Origin: an uncultured Altererythrobacter sp.
GTDB lineage: Bacteria; Pseudomonadota; Alphaproteobacteria; Sphingomonadales; Sphingomonadaceae
NCBI GenBank assembly: GCA_913056125.1
Contig: CAJXNC010000008.1
Span: forward strand, 1-64,000
DNA length: 64,000 nt
Direction of reading: 5' to 3'
This document shows, piece after piece, positions 60,395 to 64,000 of this stretch. The notes under the pieces are model-generated. The model made no database searches and had not been told where the DNA came from. It worked only from the letters and a program-made list of their open reading frames with translations. Made by a program: the position numbers and the translations under genes. Positions within the stretch are counted from its first letter, which is position 1; each line of letters begins with the position of its first letter.

Positions 60395-61657
60395 TTGAGC
60401 CTTTCGGACCGCGCGTTGTCGAGATTCATAACCGCTACTGACCGCTACATCCTCCGGCTGGTGCTGGTGCCGATGATCGGTGTCTTCGTGCTCGCGGCAA
60501 GCTTGCTGCTGCTCGAGAAGATGTTGCGCCTGTTCGAATTCGTCTCAACCGAAGGCGGCCCGGTGGGCGTCGTGTTCGAGATGTTGCTCAACCTCATTCC
60601 CGAATATGCCGGCCTCGCGATCCCGCTCGGCCTCATGCTCGGCATCCTCCTGGCCTTCCGCAAACTGGCCGTTTCCAGCGAGCTGGACGTGATGCGCGCG
60701 GTGGGCCAATCCTACACCCGCCTGCTGCGCGTCCCATACATGATCACCTTCGTGCTGATGGCGCTCAACTTCGCCATTGTCGGCTATCTCCAGCCGCTGG
60801 CGCGCTATGCCTATGAGGAGTTGCAGTTCGAACTGCGCTCGGGCGCGCTGGGAGCTTCGATCAAGGTGGGTGAGTTCAATGCGATCGAGGACCGGATGGC
60901 GCTGCGGATCGAGGAAAGCCGCAATGACGGGCGCGAGCTTGTCGGCATATTTGCCCGCCTCGCCGACGATGAGGGGCAGGTCCTGTCGATCTCCGCGCGC
61001 GAAGGCCAGTTCCTTGCCAATCGCGAGGATCGCAACACCATCATCTTGCGCCTTACCGACGGGACGATCGTCCACAGCGTGCCCAACGGGACGCCGCGTG
61101 TGCTCAGTTTCAGCCAGCATGACCTGCCCATCGACCTGCCGGCGATCGAGCGTTTCCGCCAGCGCGGCGATGCGGAGCGCGAATACGTCCTGCCGGAATT
61201 GCTGGAAATCGGCTGGAGCGAGGAAAGCTCTTCCGAGGAGAGAGCGGGCAGTCTTGCCAACTTCAACTATCGCATGGTCGAAGTGGTGATGATGATCATG
61301 CTGCCACTGCTGGCGGTGGCGCTTGCGATTCCACCCAAGAGATCGACATCGGCGCTGGGCATCTTCCTCTCGGTGGTGATCGTGGTCGCCTATCACAAGG
61401 TCAACCAATATGGGGAAAGCGTGGCCGAGCTTGGCCTCGTCGATCCCTTCATCGCCCTGTGGGGACCCTTTGCGGTGCTCTTCTGCCTGATCGTCTGGAT
61501 GTATTACCATATCGCCTTTGTGCCCGGCGGGCAGCCGATCGGCGCGCTGGAAAACATCTATGCCAAGCTTGCCAAGCTGGTGAAGAAGCTGTTCCGCCGC
61601 AAACCGCGCAACGGACTGGCTTTCGAAAGCGGGAAGGGGGCAGGCCATGCTGCTTGA
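60395..61657 (+). CDS. lptF: LPS export permease LptF
   Basis: A 420-residue YjgP/YjgQ permease. It has an N-terminal pair of helices (YILRLVLVPMIGVFVLAASLLLLEKML), a periplasmic beta-jellyroll region (~residues 130-280), and C-terminal helices (VEVVMMIMLPLLAVALAIPP). With LptG and LptB it forms the inner-membrane complex that extracts LPS for the Lpt bridge. The frame suggests a TTG at 60395 (MSLSDRALSR); an upstream ATG is not in frame. Its end overlaps lptG by 11 bp. Confidence 0.92.
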   Translation: MSLSDRALSRFITATDRYILRLVLVPMIGVFVLAASLLLLEKMLRLFEFVSTEGGPVGVVFEMLLNLIPEYAGLAIPLGLMLGILLAFRKLAVSSELDVMRAVGQSYTRLLRVPYMITFVLMALNFAIVGYLQPLARYAYEELQFELRSGALGASIKVGEFNAIEDRMALRIEESRNDGRELVGIFARLADDEGQVLSISAREGQFLANREDRNTIILRLTDGTIVHSVPNGTPRVLSFSQHDLPIDLPAIERFRQRGDAEREYVLPELLEIGWSEESSSEERAGSLANFNYRMVEVVMMIMLPLLAVALAIPPKRSTSALGIFLSVVIVVAYHKVNQYGESVAELGLVDPFIALWGPFAVLFCLIVWMYYHIAFVPGGQPIGALENIYAKLAKLVKKLFRRKPRNGLAFESGKGAGHAA

Positions 61658-62759
61658 CTTCTTCCCCTCGAAGACGCTGACCATCTACCTCGCCAAGATG
61701 TTCGTGGTCCGCATCGTAGCGGTTCTCGGCATGCTGGTGCTGGTGCTGATGATGCTCGACCTGCTGAGCCGCACGGGGGATATCCTCGCTTATCCCGGCA
61801 ATGGGGAGGGCGAATTGCTGACCTATGTCAGCCTGCGCGTGCCGCAGCTTGTGCAGCGTTTCCTGCCCTATTCGGTGCTGCTGGCAACGATCATCACGTT
61901 GGCCGGCCTCAACCAGAACAGCGAAATCGTGGCGATCAAGGCGACCGGGCTTTCGGCCCACCAGATCCTGGCCCCGCTTCTGCTTGCCGCGGCCGTTGTT
62001 GCGCTGCTGACCTTTGCCTTCAACGAGCGCGTGGTGACCCGCGCCACGGCAACGCTCAAGGCGTGGGAGGATGTCGAATACGGCCCGCTGCCTGACGATC
62101 CGGGCACGCGGACCAATGCCTATTTCAACGACGGCAATGACGTGCTGATGGCGCGGCAGGTCACCGGCGCTGGTGCGGAAACCGAGCTCTCCGGCGTGAC
62201 CTTCTACGAGCGTGACGATGCGGGGATGATTTCACGACAGGTCACCGGCAGCCGTGCAACCTATGTCAACGGCGAGGAAGGAACCGGTTGGCTGCTCGAA
62301 CAGCCCGAAGTCTTCGATGTGCGGACCGCGCAGGGCTATTCGCTCGATGAGCCTATGCTGGTCGCGCAGGGAACCTCGCTCGATCAGGTGGCGCTGCGCA
62401 ATGTCGATCCGGATGCGGAGACGCTGGCGGAATTGTCGAGCTCGATCGAGGCGCTGAAGGCCGCCGGGCGTCCGACCTCGGAACTCGAGGGGCGCTGGTG
62501 GCACAAGATATCCGGCCCGCTCGCCGCCATTCTCATGCCGCTGCTGGGCGCTGTTGCCGGTTTCGGGCTGGCCCGCTCCGGGCATCTTTTTGCCCGCGCC
62601 GTGCTCGGTATGGCGCTGGGTTTTGCCTATTTCGTGGTCGAGAATGCCGCTCTCGCCATGGGCAGCTTCGGCGGCTACCCGCCGCTGCTCGCCGCTTGGG
62701 CGCCCTTCTTTCTGTTCTTCCTTCTGGGAGAGACGGTGCTGATCCGTACCGAGGAGTAG
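61647..62759 (+). CDS. lptG: LPS export permease LptG
   Basis: A 370-residue partner permease: N-terminal helices (LAKMFVVRIVAVLGMLVLVLMMLDLLSRTGDIL), LPYSVLLATIITLAGLNQNSEIVAIKATGLS (~residues 75-105, the LptB-facing coupling helix), a periplasmic jellyroll and C-terminal helices (GPLAAILMPLLGAVAGFGLARSG). It begins inside lptF, so the two are co-translated in the usual order. It converges on the desaturase gene (14-bp gap). Confidence 0.93.
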   Translation: MLLDFFPSKTLTIYLAKMFVVRIVAVLGMLVLVLMMLDLLSRTGDILAYPGNGEGELLTYVSLRVPQLVQRFLPYSVLLATIITLAGLNQNSEIVAIKATGLSAHQILAPLLLAAAVVALLTFAFNERVVTRATATLKAWEDVEYGPLPDDPGTRTNAYFNDGNDVLMARQVTGAGAETELSGVTFYERDDAGMISRQVTGSRATYVNGEEGTGWLLEQPEVFDVRTAQGYSLDEPMLVAQGTSLDQVALRNVDPDAETLAELSSSIEALKAAGRPTSELEGRWWHKISGPLAAILMPLLGAVAGFGLARSGHLFARAVLGMALGFAYFVVENAALAMGSFGGYPPLLAAWAPFFLFFLLGETVLIRTEE

Positions 62760-62773
62760 CGCGAAGGCGTTGC

Positions 62774-63862
62774 TCAGTTGCCCCGGATCATGGTTGAGCG
62801 GGCAATCTTCATCACCAGCGGAACCATGCCAGAATAATTGGCGCCCTCGAAGGTCGAGTCCGCGCCCAGCTTGGCCGAAATCCGGCGATGCGCTTCGTGC
62901 AGCGAGTGATAAGGCAGCGAAGGCAGCAGGTGATGGGTGGCGTGGTAACGCAGCCCCACCGGGGCCCAGAAACCGGCAATCCAGTGCGGCACATTGACCG
63001 AGTCCAGATATTGCGCGGTCACCGTCATGCGCTCGCCATCGTTCTCCCACAGATGCGCCACCATGGTGCGCAGCTGGTTGAAGAACGCGACGGCGGAGGT
63101 CACGGCCATGGCCACGAGCAGCGGCTTCCAGCCAAGCCAGAAGGGTGTGGTGAGCACGAACATGGCCCAGATACTGGCACCGACCTGCTGCCAGCGGAAC
63201 CAGCGGCGCTGCTCCTCGGTCTCCGGCTCGCGGCGACGGAAATCGGGATTGATCGAGAGCGAGGAGGCCCGCTCCCACGCCCATTTGCGCACCGGCGGGA
63301 TGAGAAGCCCGAGCGGGGCGAGCACGCCCCAGCGCAGCAGCAGCGCAACGGGCGCAAGGATCGCGACGAGCAGGAAGAGCGGCAGGCTCCACGGCTTCAT
63401 CAGCGCGAGCGGCAGATATTCGGGATCGTCCGGCGTGCCGTAGCGCATGCGCGAATGATGGATGGTGTGTACCTGCTCGTACATCAGGCTGGGCGTGAGC
63501 AGCGGGATACCGACCAACAAGTTCCACGCGGTGCGGAAGCCGGGCAGCGCATCGCGGTGAAGGTGGGTAATTTCGTGAATGAATAGTAGCGCGCGATAAA
63601 GCGCAACGAAGCTCACGAAGCCGCTCAGCACCGCAAGCCAGATCGGCTCGAACAGGATGGCGCCTGCCAGCGCTGCATAGCCGACTGCGGTCGAGATCAG
63701 CATGTCGGGCCAGTAAATGTCCGGGCGAGCCTTGCTGATATCGCGCGTCAGTTCGGCTGCTGCACGCAGCATATCCTTGTCATCGGGAATTTGCGATTTG
63801 GGCACGACCGCACCGGGCGCATCGGCGCCGCTTGCTGGATCGAGGGTCTGATATGCTGTCAT
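62774..63862 (-). CDS. Membrane fatty acid desaturase
   Basis: A 362-residue desaturase with four to six helices and the three histidine boxes: HEITH (~residue 95), HTIHH (~130) and HHLLPSLPYH (~303). Such enzymes place a double bond in acyl chains using a di-iron site and electrons from a reductase. ATG 63862 is used. Upstream 138 bp to the window edge hold no clear gene, apart from a possible ATG at 63987. Confidence 0.88.
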   Translation of the reverse strand: MTAYQTLDPASGADAPGAVVPKSQIPDDKDMLRAAAELTRDISKARPDIYWPDMLISTAVGYAALAGAILFEPIWLAVLSGFVSFVALYRALLFIHEITHLHRDALPGFRTAWNLLVGIPLLTPSLMYEQVHTIHHSRMRYGTPDDPEYLPLALMKPWSLPLFLLVAILAPVALLLRWGVLAPLGLLIPPVRKWAWERASSLSINPDFRRREPETEEQRRWFRWQQVGASIWAMFVLTTPFWLGWKPLLVAMAVTSAVAFFNQLRTMVAHLWENDGERMTVTAQYLDSVNVPHWIAGFWAPVGLRYHATHHLLPSLPYHSLHEAHRRISAKLGADSTFEGANYSGMVPLVMKIARSTMIRGN

Positions 63863-64000
63863 GGGGAATGTTCTGTATATCTTCTCGCGCGGCGACCATT
63901 GTTGCAGATCAATTGCTGCGGGCGACGCCCAATGGCAAGTGCCCCGCTTGACATAACCCCCAAACCATCATCTGTGCGAACCGCAAATGAACAAGGGCGT

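Overview
The window (GC-rich, densely coded, many ATGA/TGATG overlaps) looks like chromosome from an alphaproteobacterium of the order Sphingomonadales, most like the Erythrobacter/Altererythrobacter group. The support is an EcfG/NepR general stress module, a class I PHA synthase with an alanine/lysine-rich phasin, a glutamate-type tRNA-Gln body, and many operons of the kind found in these genomes. The exception is the first ~1.45 kb. A DUF58 gene, a hairpin made of repeated 'GTGGGTAGTGGATAG'-like units, and the C-terminal half of moxR read as planctomycete, while the N-terminal half of the same moxR reads as sphingomonad. The change falls in a highly conserved stretch, so a chimeric assembly (or a recombination event) is likely.

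Layout: 1-3.9 kb, MoxR/DUF58/DUF4350/DUF4129 operon. 3.9-10 kb, orphan flavin halogenase, prephenate dehydratase, membrane cytochrome c, RlmE-Ppx/GppA pair, sterol-desaturase-like hydroxylase. 10-15.9 kb, an arsenosugar-type cluster (two TIGR0428x transferases, SDR, ArsM-like methyltransferase, disulfide-reductase-like flavoprotein, radical SAM protein). 15.9-20.4 kb, DUF2147, tRNA-Gln, LOG protein, ThiD-GlmM, SodB and a strong terminator. 20.4-24.4 kb, AI-2E permease and the stress module ecfG-nepR with a divergent CHASE/HWE kinase. 24.4-29.3 kb, ModABC molybdate importer next to a two-subunit molybdenum hydroxylase. 29.4-35.6 kb, fused hydantoinase/oxoprolinase, outer-membrane protein and a Zn N-carbamoyl amidohydrolase. 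35.6-41.5 kb, an unusual tightly coupled operon: FnIII-like membrane protein, Na+ symporter, 40-residue membrane peptide, non-canonical carbamoyltransferase, asparagine synthase, HAD phosphatase. 41.7-44.4 kb, secreted G8-domain beta-helix protein. 44.5-44.8 kb, tRNA-Thr and tRNA-Cys. 44.9-50.7 kb, FAD oxidoreductase, TPR-sulfotransferase, LysR/pirin/AzoR. 50.8-55.5 kb, MFS-IlvD-hydrolase operon with an OmpR-type DNA-binding protein. 55.6-59.8 kb, AlaC-like aminotransferase, PhaC, phasin. 59.9-63.9 kb, ClpS, LptF-LptG, fatty-acid desaturase.

How the genes may work together: ModABC could supply the adjacent molybdenum hydroxylase, and that enzyme, the hydantoinase/oxoprolinase, the amidohydrolase and the carbamoyltransferase-AsnB operon together suggest chemistry on ureido/N-carbamoyl or cyclic-amide compounds. 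The 35.6-41.5 kb operon is the best candidate for an undescribed system: its carbamoyltransferase keeps the carbamoyl-phosphate site but has lost the aspartate-binding R-x-Q motif, and it is translationally chained to a transporter and a micro-membrane protein. No phage, insertion sequence, CRISPR array or rRNA was recognised.
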